Below are positions 50,507 to 59,154 of a DNA stretch of 64,000 nucleotides, piece by piece; positions within the stretch are counted from its first letter, which is position 1, and the number at the start of each line of letters is the position of its first letter. Below the pieces are notes generated by a model that saw only the letters and a list, made by a program, of their open reading frames with translations, searched no databases and was not told the DNA's origin. Position numbers and translations under genes: made by a program. Origin of the DNA: an uncultured bacterium (GTDB taxonomy: Bacteria > Bipolaricaulota > Bipolaricaulia > UBA7950 > UBA9294); contig CAIOGO010000009.1 of the NCBI GenBank assembly GCA_903857865.1, positions 1 to 64,000 on the forward strand, read 5' to 3'.

Positions 50507-51465
50507 GAGGTCGTCCTCGTGCGGTGACGCGGCGCTTCTTTGTAGCGGGGTGACTGGCCGCGGTTCCACAGGGCGATGTCGACCTCGCGTGCGGTGACGT
50601 CGTGGCCCTTCGCGCGGAGGTTCTCGACGATCAACTCCACGGCGTGCAGGGCACAGGCGCGGATCTCCACCTCATTCTCGGATCCCGCTGGGAGGAGCTC
50701 GCCGCGCGCGATGCGCTCGACGAGGTCGGGTGCGTACGCGAGGATGCCGTCAAGCTGGAGCACGTGGGGCACGAGGTTGTCGGCGAAGATGGTGAGCGCG
50801 TTCAGGTCCTCGAATTGCCCGAAGCTGCGGCCGCCGAAGGCGAGCGCGAGGTCGGAGACGAGGATCTGAGCGCGTTTGTAGAACGGGACCTCATCTCCTC
50901 GGTAGATCGAGACGTCGTGGAACAGTGGCTGCCGGTCGAGGAGCGACACGAGTCGCGCCGCGGAGGCATCGGCTTTCTCGACGAGAGCCGTGAAGGATCC
51001 GCCGAATCGGTCGTGGAGGTTGCGCCCGAGGTCATTCCACGCCTGGGCGAAGAGCGCCATCAGGTCTGCGATCGGCGGAGTCGAGAGGTCCTGGCCGAAC
51101 AGCCGCGCGCATCCGGCGGGAGTGAATGCGGCCATCTCGCTTGAGGTCAAAGGCCCCTCGGTGCGAAAGCGTTCGGTCAGCGATTGAGCGATCGTGCCGT
51201 AGCCCGAGTGTCCCGGACGTTTGGCGAGGTACGGGAAGTAGCCCGACCCGAAGTTGACCGCGTCGAGCGTCACGAGGTAGGTCACGGTGTCGTACGGCCG
51301 TCCGCGGAAGTGGAGAACGTCGTCGTAGACGGGTGTCTGGAGGGGAAGAGACGCGAGATCCCCCGCGTATCCAGCGATCGCGCTCTCCACGATGCGCACG
51401 CGCTGCGCTTGGCCGGCAACATCTCGGCAGCGCCGGCGTATGCGGTCGAACACTCCGTCCTCCAT
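50500..51465 (-). CDS. Queuosine salvage protein (DUF2419 / QNG1 family)
   Basis: 321 residues. The sequence shows the family landmarks: YLVTLDAVNFGSGYFPYLAK near the N-terminus, RPGHSGYGTIAQSL, LFAQAWNDLG, FGQFEDLNALTIFADNLVPH (family Asp) and the Glu/Arg stretch ENEVEIRACALHAVELI. DUF2419/QNG1 proteins hydrolyse queuosine 5'-phosphate to release the free base queuine for tRNA modification. They are common in eukaryotes and sporadic in bacteria. No queuosine transporter or tgt gene is adjacent. The gene is monocistronic and converges on comEA. Confidence 0.85.
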   Translation of the reverse strand: MEDGVFDRIRRRCRDVAGQAQRVRIVESAIAGYAGDLASLPLQTPVYDDVLHFRGRPYDTVTYLVTLDAVNFGSGYFPYLAKRPGHSGYGTIAQSLTERFRTEGPLTSSEMAAFTPAGCARLFGQDLSTPPIADLMALFAQAWNDLGRNLHDRFGGSFTALVEKADASAARLVSLLDRQPLFHDVSIYRGDEVPFYKRAQILVSDLALAFGGRSFGQFEDLNALTIFADNLVPHVLQLDGILAYAPDLVERIARGELLPAGSENEVEIRACALHAVELIVENLRAKGHDVTAREVDIALWNRGQSPRYKEAPRHRTRTTSY

Positions 51466-51563
51466 GAAATGAGAGTACCCGACGGACGGGCTGGAGATCG
51501 CTTCGCTGCCCGCCCCAGCCTCGATACGATGATCGGCGGGAAACGTACGCTAAGGGGGACGAC

Positions 51564-51980
51564 ATGAAGTGGATCTTGTTCGGCTGCGTTGTCGGTGGAA
51601 TCGTCGGCTTGGCTCTCGGAATTCCGATGGAGACTCAGACTCATCTCGTTCCCCTAGCTGACGTAGGGGCGCTCGCCTCGGCGGCTTCGCGAACTTCGGC
51701 GGAGCTTGACGCTCGGCTCTTCGTCCTGCTTCTGCCTCGCGGCGCGGGCGCTGTCGTGCTGCGCGCGATGCCGAGGTCGGAGTGGGGGTCATTCCAGGTT
51801 CGCGCCGTCAGCTGGGAGGTCATCGAGCGCGAGATGCTGGCCGCGACCGTCGTGCAACCGGCGATCACTCCCGCCGACGCGGCCGGAATCGCGCCGGACC
51901 TGTCCGCTCTCCTCAAGCGTGCCATCAACGAGGCGAGCGGGTTCGAGGTTTTCCCCGACGTTCCCTTGCCGAACCTGTAG
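51564..51980 (+). CDS. Small membrane-anchored protein, unknown
   Basis: 138 residues beginning with a hydrophobic segment (MKWILFGCVVGGIVGLALGI) that is a signal peptide or anchor. It could be a lipobox-free anchor with Cys8 inside the helix. AAGGGGG precedes the ATG. The soluble part is mixed alpha/beta (LDARLFVLLLPRGAGAVVLR, WEVIEREMLAATVVQ, DLSALLKRAINEASGFEVF), with no recognised motif. It diverges from the queuosine gene and stands next to the sigma-factor operon, which is on the opposite strand. Confidence 0.6.
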   Translation: MKWILFGCVVGGIVGLALGIPMETQTHLVPLADVGALASAASRTSAELDARLFVLLLPRGAGAVVLRAMPRSEWGSFQVRAVSWEVIEREMLAATVVQPAITPADAAGIAPDLSALLKRAINEASGFEVFPDVPLPNL

Positions 51981-52064
51981 GCAGGAGCGTGAAGGCAAGA
52001 GGAAAGTCGTCCGCGTCGCTTTTGCGGGCGGGACGACTCTCCTTGCTCAGCTTGGCGCGCTCCT

Positions 52065-53294
52065 TTAGTTCGAGCAGGGCTCGCAGGGCTCAGCCGGTTC
52101 GGCCGGCTCCGCCGGCTGCGCAGGCTTGGATCGTTGCGAGCGCCGGAAAGGATCGAAGTTCGGACCCAGCGGATCGGAATCCGGTCCCGGGATGTCGCCA
52201 CAGCCGCAGCCGTGCTTCGACTTCCGCGATTTCATCTGCATCTGCATCTGAGACTGTAGATTGTCGAAGTGCTGGCGAGTCATCTCGGCAGCCAGGTAGT
52301 CCGGCATGCCCGAATCGACGAGCGTCTTGTAGAAGCTCGCGAAAGCCTGCGCCGTCGCCTGGACCTGCTCCGGCGAGTAGACGCTCTCGTGCATCCCGCG
52401 CATGAGGTGAGGGATCCGATCCGACACGACGTCGAGCATCTCGCGGATGCCTTCGATGCCTTCCACCTCGAGCTCCTCTGCGGCGTCGTCGAGAGCCTCC
52501 TCGCGCGCCTCCAGCTCTTCCTCGATCTGCTCCAAGCGCTCCTCCTGCCGTTCAAGACGCGTCTCCATCTCCTCTTGGGCGCGCTCGACCTTCTCACGCT
52601 CTCGCTCGAGCTTCTCGCGCTCGCGTTCGAGGGCTTCGCGCTCTCGCTCGAGGCGCTCCCTTTCCTTCTCCAGCCTTCCCGCCGACTCCGCGCCGTTTCG
52701 CCTTTCCAGATCAACCATGTCCTCTCCTCCCTTGTCTACGCGGTGTTCACCATGCTGGGCCCAGCGCGGGCGACCCCTTTCGATGGGCGCCCGCGCCGAC
52801 TCAGCGGCCTCGGCGCTGCAACTCGCGAAGCTCTCCACGAACGAACTCGCCGCGGCAGGCGGCGTCCCGGCCGCCCGCTGAATGTGAATCGCTGACTCCA
52901 TCTCTTCAGCCAGCGCGACGACGGCCGCCGTCTTGTCTCCCACGGCGCCCTCGGCCAGTCTCCACGCGTCGTTGCGGGTCATGCCCGCTTCTGTGAGGCG
53001 GCGGATGAGGGCCGCGATGGCGTCGGCGTGGGCGCGCGGGACGGACACATCCGTCCCGGCGAGGCCGGCGAGAAGGGTTCCCGCTTCCTGGCTCGAGAAG
53101 CCGTCCTCCACCAGCCGTTCGTAGAAGGCGGCGAGACTCATTGCGCGCGCGGTTGTCAGGGGTCGGTCGCCGCGGGCCGCAAGCTCGCGGACCCGCTCCT
53201 CCGCGATCCCGGCGACGCGAAGCACGGCGCCCGCTGTACCGGCGCGCTCAAGCGGCACACCCAACGTCACTGTGCGTCCTTCGGCGTCTCGCAT
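52065..53294 (-). CDS. Coiled-coil protein downstream of ECF sigma/anti-sigma pair
   Basis: 409 residues from ATG 53294 (CGGAGGGAAG upstream), overlapping the anti-sigma gene by 28 bases. The first 150 residues and residues 300-360 contain similar helical hairpins (AAFYERLVEDGFSSQEAGTL; IRRLTEAGMTRNDAWRLAEG; ASFYKTLVDSGMPDYLAAEM). Between them lies a charged coiled coil of about 90 residues with EREREKLERE-type heptads. The C-terminus has CGCG, a PAEPAEPAEP run and two final cysteines. ATG 52717, with GGGAGGAG before it, could start a second protein covering only the coiled-coil half. Function unknown; probably a component or target of the sigma pair. Confidence 0.7.
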   Translation of the reverse strand: MRDAEGRTVTLGVPLERAGTAGAVLRVAGIAEERVRELAARGDRPLTTARAMSLAAFYERLVEDGFSSQEAGTLLAGLAGTDVSVPRAHADAIAALIRRLTEAGMTRNDAWRLAEGAVGDKTAAVVALAEEMESAIHIQRAAGTPPAAASSFVESFASCSAEAAESARAPIERGRPRWAQHGEHRVDKGGEDMVDLERRNGAESAGRLEKERERLEREREALEREREKLEREREKVERAQEEMETRLERQEERLEQIEEELEAREEALDDAAEELEVEGIEGIREMLDVVSDRIPHLMRGMHESVYSPEQVQATAQAFASFYKTLVDSGMPDYLAAEMTRQHFDNLQSQMQMQMKSRKSKHGCGCGDIPGPDSDPLGPNFDPFRRSQRSKPAQPAEPAEPAEPCEPCSN

Positions 53295-53665
53295 TCTTCC
53301 CTCCGCTGGGTTCCGACGATGCGAACGTTGTGTCCCATCACGCGCAGGCTGGCACGCACCGGGGAGCCGGGGCGCCTCGCATTCACGCCAAGTCGGAACC
53401 CAACGAGGAAGGATCCGATGTCCACGTTCGCCGTGTCGCGGAAGCCCGCCCTGGTCATCACGCGGCGCCACACGCGCTGCCGAACGCCCGGCATGCTTGC
53501 CGACGTCGCTCCAACGGCCTGGCGAACCCACACGATTTCGGCTAGCTCGAGACGGCACGCCCCGCACGATTGGACGTGCGCGGCAACCGCCCCAGCGTCG
53601 GCAACGCCGAGCTTCCCGGTGACGTACCAGGGCAACAACTCGATAGTCCTCTCGCAGTCCGTCAT
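53267..53665 (-). CDS. Zinc-finger anti-sigma factor
   Basis: 132 residues. The N-terminal 45 residues carry the HxxxCxxC zinc site of anti-sigma (zf-HC2/ZAS) domains: TDCERTIELLPWYVTGKL, then AHVQSCGACRLELAEI. It overlaps the sigma stop by 4 bases, the usual coupling. No membrane helix is present in the remaining 85 residues, so it appears to be soluble. Its C-terminal part (GSFLVGFRLGVNARRPGSP, ending in a basic stretch) is not recognised. It should sequester the sigma factor encoded just upstream. Confidence 0.83.
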   Translation of the reverse strand: MTDCERTIELLPWYVTGKLGVADAGAVAAHVQSCGACRLELAEIVWVRQAVGATSASMPGVRQRVWRRVMTRAGFRDTANVDIGSFLVGFRLGVNARRPGSPVRASLRVMGHNVRIVGTQRREECETPKDAQ

Positions 53666-54168
53666 AGGAGTTCCTTGGCAAGGGCCTTCCGTGCGTAGAA
53701 CAGGCGTGACTTCACTGTTCCCTCCGGGATGCCGAGCACGGCGGCCGCGTCAGCCAGGCTCATCTCTTCGAAGAAGACGAGGTGAAGCACTTCTTGCTGC
53801 TCCGGACTCAGCGTCTGCAGCGCCCGCGTGACGCGCACGTCAATCTCTGCCGCCTCGGCCGGATCGGGCTCCCCCTTAGGGTCCTCGGGAAGCCGTTCCC
53901 CCTTCTTTTCGCGACGGAGAAGACTGTGCGCTTGGTTTCGTGCGATGCCCAGAATCCACGTCGTGGCCTTCGACGCGCCACGGAAACTCGCGGCGTTCTT
54001 CCATACGGTGAGCATGGTCTCTTGCAGCACCTCCTCAGCGAGATGGGCGTTGCGCACGAGCGAGATCGAGAAGCGGTAGACCCGCTCGGCATGTCGGTCG
54101 TACAGCTCGCGGAACGCCTGTCGATCCGCTCGGCCGACGGCGCGCAGCAAGGCTTCATCGGTCTTCAC
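53662..54168 (-). CDS. ECF RNA polymerase sigma factor
   Basis: 168 residues from GTG 54168. Region 2 (AFRELYDRHAERVYRFSISL, VLQETMLTVWKNAASFRG) and region 4 (LSPEQQEVLHLVFFEEMSLA, VLGIPEGTVKSRLFYARKAL) are complete. The short linker and absence of regions 1 and 3 are typical of group 4 sigma factors. The anti-sigma gene overlaps its stop. On its own strand, GAACC near 54248-54244 lies upstream and may be part of an autoregulated -35 element, but the -10 is not clear. Confidence 0.92.
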   Translation of the reverse strand: MKTDEALLRAVGRADRQAFRELYDRHAERVYRFSISLVRNAHLAEEVLQETMLTVWKNAASFRGASKATTWILGIARNQAHSLLRREKKGERLPEDPKGEPDPAEAAEIDVRVTRALQTLSPEQQEVLHLVFFEEMSLADAAAVLGIPEGTVKSRLFYARKALAKELL

Positions 54169-54333
54169 GCGTTGTCCCTCATCGCGTCGTCAACTCCTCC
54201 GACTTCGTTCTTCTACTGCATGAGTGCCCGACCGGGCGCGTTCGGTTCATCGCCGGTGCCGCGGTGTCTCTCCGGCCGAAGGCACGATGTGGGCGGGGTC
54301 GTCCCTGCCGCAATGGTCCGGCCCCAGCTGGGC

Positions 54334-54573
54334 CTACCCCCCTCCGACAGGGGGGAACAGGGCGACGCGGTCGCCGTCGGCCAAGCGTACGGCGCGATCA
54401 TGGTGGATCCGCCCGTTGACGATCGCGAGGTGCACGAGATCCGGCTGGATCCCAAGATGCGAGAGAAGGTCGGAGAGCGTCGCTCCTTCTGCCAGCGGCA
54501 CGGAGAGCGCGTCGCCGGACGAGCGGACCGACTCAGCGCGGAGTCCGGCGTAGAGTCGAACCTCGATGTTCAT
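54334..54573 (-). CDS. MoaD/ThiS-family sulfur carrier protein
   Basis: 79 residues; the ATG at 54573 overlaps the stop of the previous small gene by 4 bases. It is a beta-grasp protein ending in VGGG, the C-terminal Gly-Gly type tail that is activated as thiocarboxylate. The conserved FPPVGGG ending, LVHLAIVNGRIHHDRAVRLA and GDRVALFPPV are typical of MoaD. MoaD supplies sulfur to molybdopterin, the cofactor that carries tungsten in the aldehyde oxidoreductase encoded upstream in the same operon. ThiS is an alternative, but context favours MoaD. Confidence 0.8.
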   Translation of the reverse strand: MNIEVRLYAGLRAESVRSSGDALSVPLAEGATLSDLLSHLGIQPDLVHLAIVNGRIHHDRAVRLADGDRVALFPPVGGG

Positions 54574-54854
54574 TGATCTGCCGCCTTCGGCCGGAAGTAC
54601 CACTTGTACAGGAGCTGCATGTCGTCGGGAAAGAGCCCGAGGCGCGCCTCGTCCTCGACCGGGCTCGAGAGGTCGGCGTAGCGGCCGTCGACGAACAGGT
54701 TGCTGCCGAGCTCCTCGACGGGGACGCCGAGGCGGGCGACGACCGATCCCACCGTGTCGGCGGGGCAGTAAGGGACGTCGACGATCGACTCCGATCGCGG
54801 ATCCGCATCCGCTGCGAAACGCCTTAGCTTCCCGTACAAGTGGACGTGGAGCAT
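54570..54854 (-). CDS. Second beta-grasp (MoaD-like) protein without Gly-Gly tail
   Basis: 94 residues. It begins MLHVHLYGKLRRFAADADPR, with LGVPVEELGSNLFVDGRYAD and RLGLFPDDMQLLYKWYF, a ubiquitin-like strand pattern. It lacks the C-terminal Gly-Gly and ends in KAADQ. Proteins of this type are found next to aldehyde ferredoxin oxidoreductases. It could be a chaperone or a non-conjugated subunit. It starts 39 bases after the oxidoreductase stop and overlaps the MoaD gene by 4 bases. Confidence 0.65.
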   Translation of the reverse strand: MLHVHLYGKLRRFAADADPRSESIVDVPYCPADTVGSVVARLGVPVEELGSNLFVDGRYADLSSPVEDEARLGLFPDDMQLLYKWYFRPKAADQ

Positions 54855-54893
54855 GGAAAGATGGGCCGGACCCGGCGGCCCGGCCCAAGAGCG

Positions 54894-56639
54894 CTACTTC
54901 GCGAACACCCTGTCGATCTCGCTGTCCGCGATGTCCCAGACCGTGTTGTGCGGCGGCAAGGGCTCGCGCGACATGAACTCCGGGAGCCGATCGTCGACGG
55001 CCGTGAATCCAGCCTTACGGTTGAAGTCCAGCTCGAGGTCGAGCACCGCCTTGCCGATTCGCCCGACGTCGTCCATCGTCCACTTCGTCCCGAGGACACC
55101 CGAGCACTCTTCGACCACGCCTTCGAATCCCGAGGCGATGTCGAGGATGGCGAACGCGATGAACAGGCAGTGGCCCGTCGTGTCGATGAAGCCGGTCGCG
55201 TACTGGAAGTTGCGCGCCAGCTCGGTCTTCTTCGAGTCGAGTGGGTCGAGCTTTCCGGAGACTCCGAGAATCTCGGGTGCGATCGTGTAGCCCGACGTGT
55301 GGTCGGCGCCCATGGTCGACACGGCGTAGGTCATGCCGATGCCCTTGACCGCGCGCGGCTCGTAGGCCGGCATGCTCTGGCCCTTCACGTGCGGCACGCG
55401 GGGGACGCCGAACGCCCGCCCGGTGACCACGGCACCGTTGCCGAGGATTCGGCCGAGCGGGGTGGCCTTGCCGATCTCGTGGACAAGCTCAATCGCCCGC
55501 TTCCCGTCTCCGAACGCCCACAGTCCGCCCTCCGCCGCTACGGCAAGCGTGCCGCCGATCTCGATTGTGTCGAGGCCGTACTCGTTGCAGAGGAGATTGA
55601 GCTCTGCGATCTGGTCCAGATCGCTGATCCCGCAGTCGGCGCCGAAGGCCCAATCGGACTCGTACTCGATGCACGACGTGTGCTCGCTTCCGTCCGGGCG
55701 GTGCCACGTGTTGGAGCAGGCGATGATGCACCCGGGCGAGCAGGGATGGTTGTACAGCTCGCGTCCCAAGCGCTCCTTGTTCCCGGCGAAGATGGCCTCG
55801 CCGGCGATCTTCGTCGCGCCCTCGAATCGGCCCTCGCGGAAGTTGCGCGTCGGCAGGCCGCCGGCCTCGTTCAGGATGTTGACGAGGACCGCCGTGCCGT
55901 AGGTGTTGAGGGCGCCCTTCGGCTTGGTGATCGCGTGCTCGCCGAGAGCGGCGGCCAGCTTCTTGCGGCCGGCGTCGAAGGTGGCCTTGTCCGCGATGGG
56001 AACGTCTGCGGCCCCCGAGTCGTTGACGACGATGGCCTTGAGCCCCTTGCTCCCGAGGACGGCGCCCAGTCCGCCGCGCCCGGCGTAGCGCGTGGGGCGC
56101 CCTTCCCGGTCCGTGAAGCAGATCCCGGCCGCTCCCATTCGGCGCTCGCCCGCGACCCCGATGGAGCAGACATCGACGTGATCCTTGCCCCCGAACCGCT
56201 CGGCGAGGGCGGGGACGACGTCCGACAGCTTCTTTCCCGTCCACGCGTCGGCCGACTCGAATGCCGCTCCTTTCGCGTCCACCTTCAGGAGCCAGAATCG
56301 GCCGTCTTGCGGCTGACCCTCGACGACAAGGGCGCGGATTCCCAGGCGCGCCAGGCGGCGGCCCCAGCCGGTGCCGGAGTTCGCTTCCTTGATGCCTCCG
56401 GTGAGCGGCGACTTCCCACCGACGGAGATGCGCGACGACGTCGGGGCGGGCGTTCCGGTGACAATGCCCGGCGAGAAGACGACCTTGTTGTTCGGGCCAA
56501 GAGGGTGACACGTTGCTGGCACCTCGTCGTGCACGATGCTCGAGGTCAGCCACCGGCCCGCTCGGTTCTTGTACGAAGAAGGCACGGGCTCGAATCTCGC
56601 CGTGCGGTCAGCCATATTGACCCGCAGAATTCGTTCCAT
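54894..56639 (-). CDS. aor: Aldehyde:ferredoxin oxidoreductase (tungsten family)
   Basis: 581 residues; ATG 56639 (GGGAG upstream) is preferred to ATG 56666. This is the AOR family: VVFSPGIVTGTPAPTSSRIS and GGKSPLTGGIKEANSGTGWG bind the pterin, and AGRGGLGAVLGSKGLKAIVV is characteristic. The 4Fe-4S ligands are likely in NHPCSPGCIIACSNTW plus a fourth cysteine in TGHCLFIAFAI. The enzyme oxidises aldehydes to acids with ferredoxin as acceptor, in anaerobes, using tungstopterin. The two beta-grasp genes downstream support cofactor assembly. The exact aldehyde is unknown. Confidence 0.92.
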   Translation of the reverse strand: MERILRVNMADRTARFEPVPSSYKNRAGRWLTSSIVHDEVPATCHPLGPNNKVVFSPGIVTGTPAPTSSRISVGGKSPLTGGIKEANSGTGWGRRLARLGIRALVVEGQPQDGRFWLLKVDAKGAAFESADAWTGKKLSDVVPALAERFGGKDHVDVCSIGVAGERRMGAAGICFTDREGRPTRYAGRGGLGAVLGSKGLKAIVVNDSGAADVPIADKATFDAGRKKLAAALGEHAITKPKGALNTYGTAVLVNILNEAGGLPTRNFREGRFEGATKIAGEAIFAGNKERLGRELYNHPCSPGCIIACSNTWHRPDGSEHTSCIEYESDWAFGADCGISDLDQIAELNLLCNEYGLDTIEIGGTLAVAAEGGLWAFGDGKRAIELVHEIGKATPLGRILGNGAVVTGRAFGVPRVPHVKGQSMPAYEPRAVKGIGMTYAVSTMGADHTSGYTIAPEILGVSGKLDPLDSKKTELARNFQYATGFIDTTGHCLFIAFAILDIASGFEGVVEECSGVLGTKWTMDDVGRIGKAVLDLELDFNRKAGFTAVDDRLPEFMSREPLPPHNTVWDIADSEIDRVFAK

Positions 56640-56781
56640 CCACACTCCCGTTTCCCCGGGATCCATGCCGGAGAGCGCTCAGGTCTACCACGTCGCGGCC
56701 CTGGATGTCAACGGCCGCGGCGCGCGGCGCGTTCTCTCGTTGGAACCGAACGCGTGCGACGCTACCGTGCGCAGACGACGC

Positions 56782-59154
56782 TCACTCCTCCAGGATGCCA
56801 ACTGCGATGCCGAGCGCGCTCCCCAGGCGTTCGAGGGATTCGGGCAGCGCCGCGCCAAGGTCCGCTGCCTTGGCATCGCGCCATCGGCGGGCGAGATCGA
56901 GGTAGCCATTCTGCGCGCGCCACAAGTTGACGTTCTGCGCCAATGCGCGGACGAGCTCCACGGCGCGGGCGAACGGATCGCAGGTGGCCGCGTCCGCGGC
57001 AGCGAGTTCCCGTTCGATGGCGTCGGTCAGGCGGCGCGCGACGAGAGGCCCATCGACAGGAACCGACGCGGCCTGGGCCTGCCGCAGCAGGCGCTCGATG
57101 CGCGGGACGTCGAGAGGCGCACTCGCGGCCAGGGAGAGCAGTCTGCGGTGGACGGTGCACGCCGCGAATCCGCGGAGATGGATCGGGATTGAAGAGCCTG
57201 GCTCGTCGAGAAGCGCGAGGACGGAGATCGCGCGCTCCGCTTGCTCGGTCGCGGCCGCGGCCACCGCGGTGAGGAAGTCCCACCGCTCGGCGGGCGAGAG
57301 GATCCCGGCGACGTCGTTGGGTGGCGGGAACGTCGATGCGATCCTGTCCGAGACGGCAGCGGCGTCGCCGCGATCGAACAGGTCACCGAGCACGGGAAGG
57401 AACGCCGAAGCGTCCAGGCCCGAGGCGAGGCGAGCGCCCAGGCGGACGTCGTCCGCCGCGCTGAGGACGGCGTAGAGGATCTCCCGAACCTGCCCCGTCC
57501 TTCGGACTGTGACACGCGCCAGACCGGCAACGAGGCGCTCCGCCTCTCGTGTTCGTCGCACTTCCACCAGCGGAGTGACGGCGTGACCCCGCGATGCGGG
57601 GAGCGCATCGTGTCCGAACAGCTCAGCCACGGCGAATCGTGCGGCGGCCCGCGGCGCGCCGACGGTGGATGGTCGGACGTGACGATCGAAGACGCTGCGT
57701 CCGTCTCCCTGCGCGGGGTCGTTGCTCTTCGCCTTCTCGAGTTCGGCGAGGAACACCGCCTCGGTCCCGTCCCCGGCGAGCTGTTCGGCGAACTCGATCG
57801 CTCGTCCGGTGTACCGCAGGATCTGGATCGCCTCGATGCCGGCGAGGTCGGCGAAATACCAGCCGCAGCTCGTCGCGGCGAGCAACGCGTGGCGCTGCAT
57901 CTCGAGAAGTGTGAGCGCGTCGACGCGCTCGTCGGGCGCGAGCGCGGGCGGCGCGAGGCGGGCGAAGAACGCGTCGACCGATTCAGGTGCGGGGTCCAGA
58001 ACGACGTCGATGTACCCATCCCGCGCGGCCCACGGATCGCGGAACAGCGCGCCGGCGCGCGCGGCGAAGAGGCCGTCTACCCTACTCTGCAGAGTGTCCA
58101 CCGCGGCGCGCAGGGGGGCGCGCCACGCTTGATTCCACCCCGGCCGGTTGTCGGTCGTGCACCCGCAGTCGGAGCGCCATCGCTCGACGCCGTGCGGACA
58201 ACTCCACGATGTGCTTGGCGCGATCTGCGCTTCGTGCGTCGGCGGATTCTTCTCGAGCCACTCCCCATAGTTCGTGAGGCGCACGTCCTTTCTCGCCTCG
58301 ATGCGGTCGAGGACGTAGGCGAGCGCCATCTCGCCGAACCGGTGGTGATGACCGTACGTCTCGCCGTCGGTGGCGATGTGCACGAGTCCCCCGGCGTCGC
58401 CGCGGAACCCGCCGAGCAGGCGTGCGAGGAAGCGGTCGCCGTTCTTGAGAAGGTCGCCGAACGAGACGCCGTGGGCGATGGCCCCGTCGTAGACGAAGAT
58501 GGCGATGTCTGCGCCCGACGGCAGGCGGACAACGTACGGCATCGTCGTGTCGACGGAGGCGGCGTCCACGGGTTGCCACGCCTCGCTCCCGAGTCGACGC
58601 ACGCGGCGAACTTGGTGCGGCGCGAGGATGGTGAATCCAATTCCCTGGTGGGCGATGACCTCGAGCGTTTCGAGGTCGACGGCCGTCTCGGGCATCCACA
58701 ACCCCTCGGGTCGGCGACGGAATCGATGCTCGAAGTCGCGGATGCCCCAGACCACCTGCGTCGTCTTGTCTCTGCGGGACGCGAGCGGAAGGATCGCGTG
58801 ACCGTAGGCTTGGGCGATGGCCGACCCGTGGCCGGAGAACCTCGCCTGGCTGTCAACGTCTGCATCGAGGATGGCGCGGTAGACGTTGACGTCGGCCGTC
58901 TCCATCCACGAGAGGAGCGTCGGCCCCACGTTGAAACTCGTCCGCCCGTAGGTGCAGAGCGTGCGGCGGACGCGGCCCTCCGCGTCGAGAATGCGTGCCG
59001 CGGTGTTCGGCGCATAGCACTCGGCCGCGATGCGCTCGTTCCAGTCATGGAACGGGCTGGCCGAGTCCTGGACCTCGATCGTCTCGAGCCAAGGGTTCTC
59101 GCGCGGCGGCTGGTAGTAGTGGCCGTGGATGCAAATGGCGCGATCGCGGGTCAT
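56782..59154 (-). CDS. GH57-family glycosidase with DUF3536
   Basis: 790 residues. The GH57 N-terminal barrel begins [18 protein letters not shown], with the HGHYYQPPR motif. The catalytic glutamate is expected in [10 protein letters not shown] (about Glu156) and the catalytic aspartate in [13 protein letters not shown] (about Asp262). The C-terminal half is the DUF3536 part, largely helical. Such enzymes are found beside glycogen genes and may act on alpha-glucans, but the reaction is not established. The ATG overlaps the glgB stop by 4 bases. Confidence 0.88.
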   Translation of the reverse strand: MTRDRAICIHGHYYQPPRENPWLETIEVQDSASPFHDWNERIAAECYAPNTAARILDAEGRVRRTLCTYGRTSFNVGPTLLSWMETADVNVYRAILDADVDSQARFSGHGSAIAQAYGHAILPLASRRDKTTQVVWGIRDFEHRFRRRPEGLWMPETAVDLETLEVIAHQGIGFTILAPHQVRRVRRLGSEAWQPVDAASVDTTMPYVVRLPSGADIAIFVYDGAIAHGVSFGDLLKNGDRFLARLLGGFRGDAGGLVHIATDGETYGHHHRFGEMALAYVLDRIEARKDVRLTNYGEWLEKNPPTHEAQIAPSTSWSCPHGVERWRSDCGCTTDNRPGWNQAWRAPLRAAVDTLQSRVDGLFAARAGALFRDPWAARDGYIDVVLDPAPESVDAFFARLAPPALAPDERVDALTLLEMQRHALLAATSCGWYFADLAGIEAIQILRYTGRAIEFAEQLAGDGTEAVFLAELEKAKSNDPAQGDGRSVFDRHVRPSTVGAPRAAARFAVAELFGHDALPASRGHAVTPLVEVRRTREAERLVAGLARVTVRRTGQVREILYAVLSAADDVRLGARLASGLDASAFLPVLGDLFDRGDAAAVSDRIASTFPPPNDVAGILSPAERWDFLTAVAAAATEQAERAISVLALLDEPGSSIPIHLRGFAACTVHRRLLSLAASAPLDVPRIERLLRQAQAASVPVDGPLVARRLTDAIERELAAADAATCDPFARAVELVRALAQNVNLWRAQNGYLDLARRWRDAKAADLGAALPESLERLGSALGIAVGILEE

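Noticed and set aside
52080..52700. Repeated GCGCTCGAG-like and GCCGGCTC-like units as a DNA repeat or CRISPR
   Set aside because: They encode the heptads of a coiled coil and a PAEPAE tail in frame; there are no spacers.
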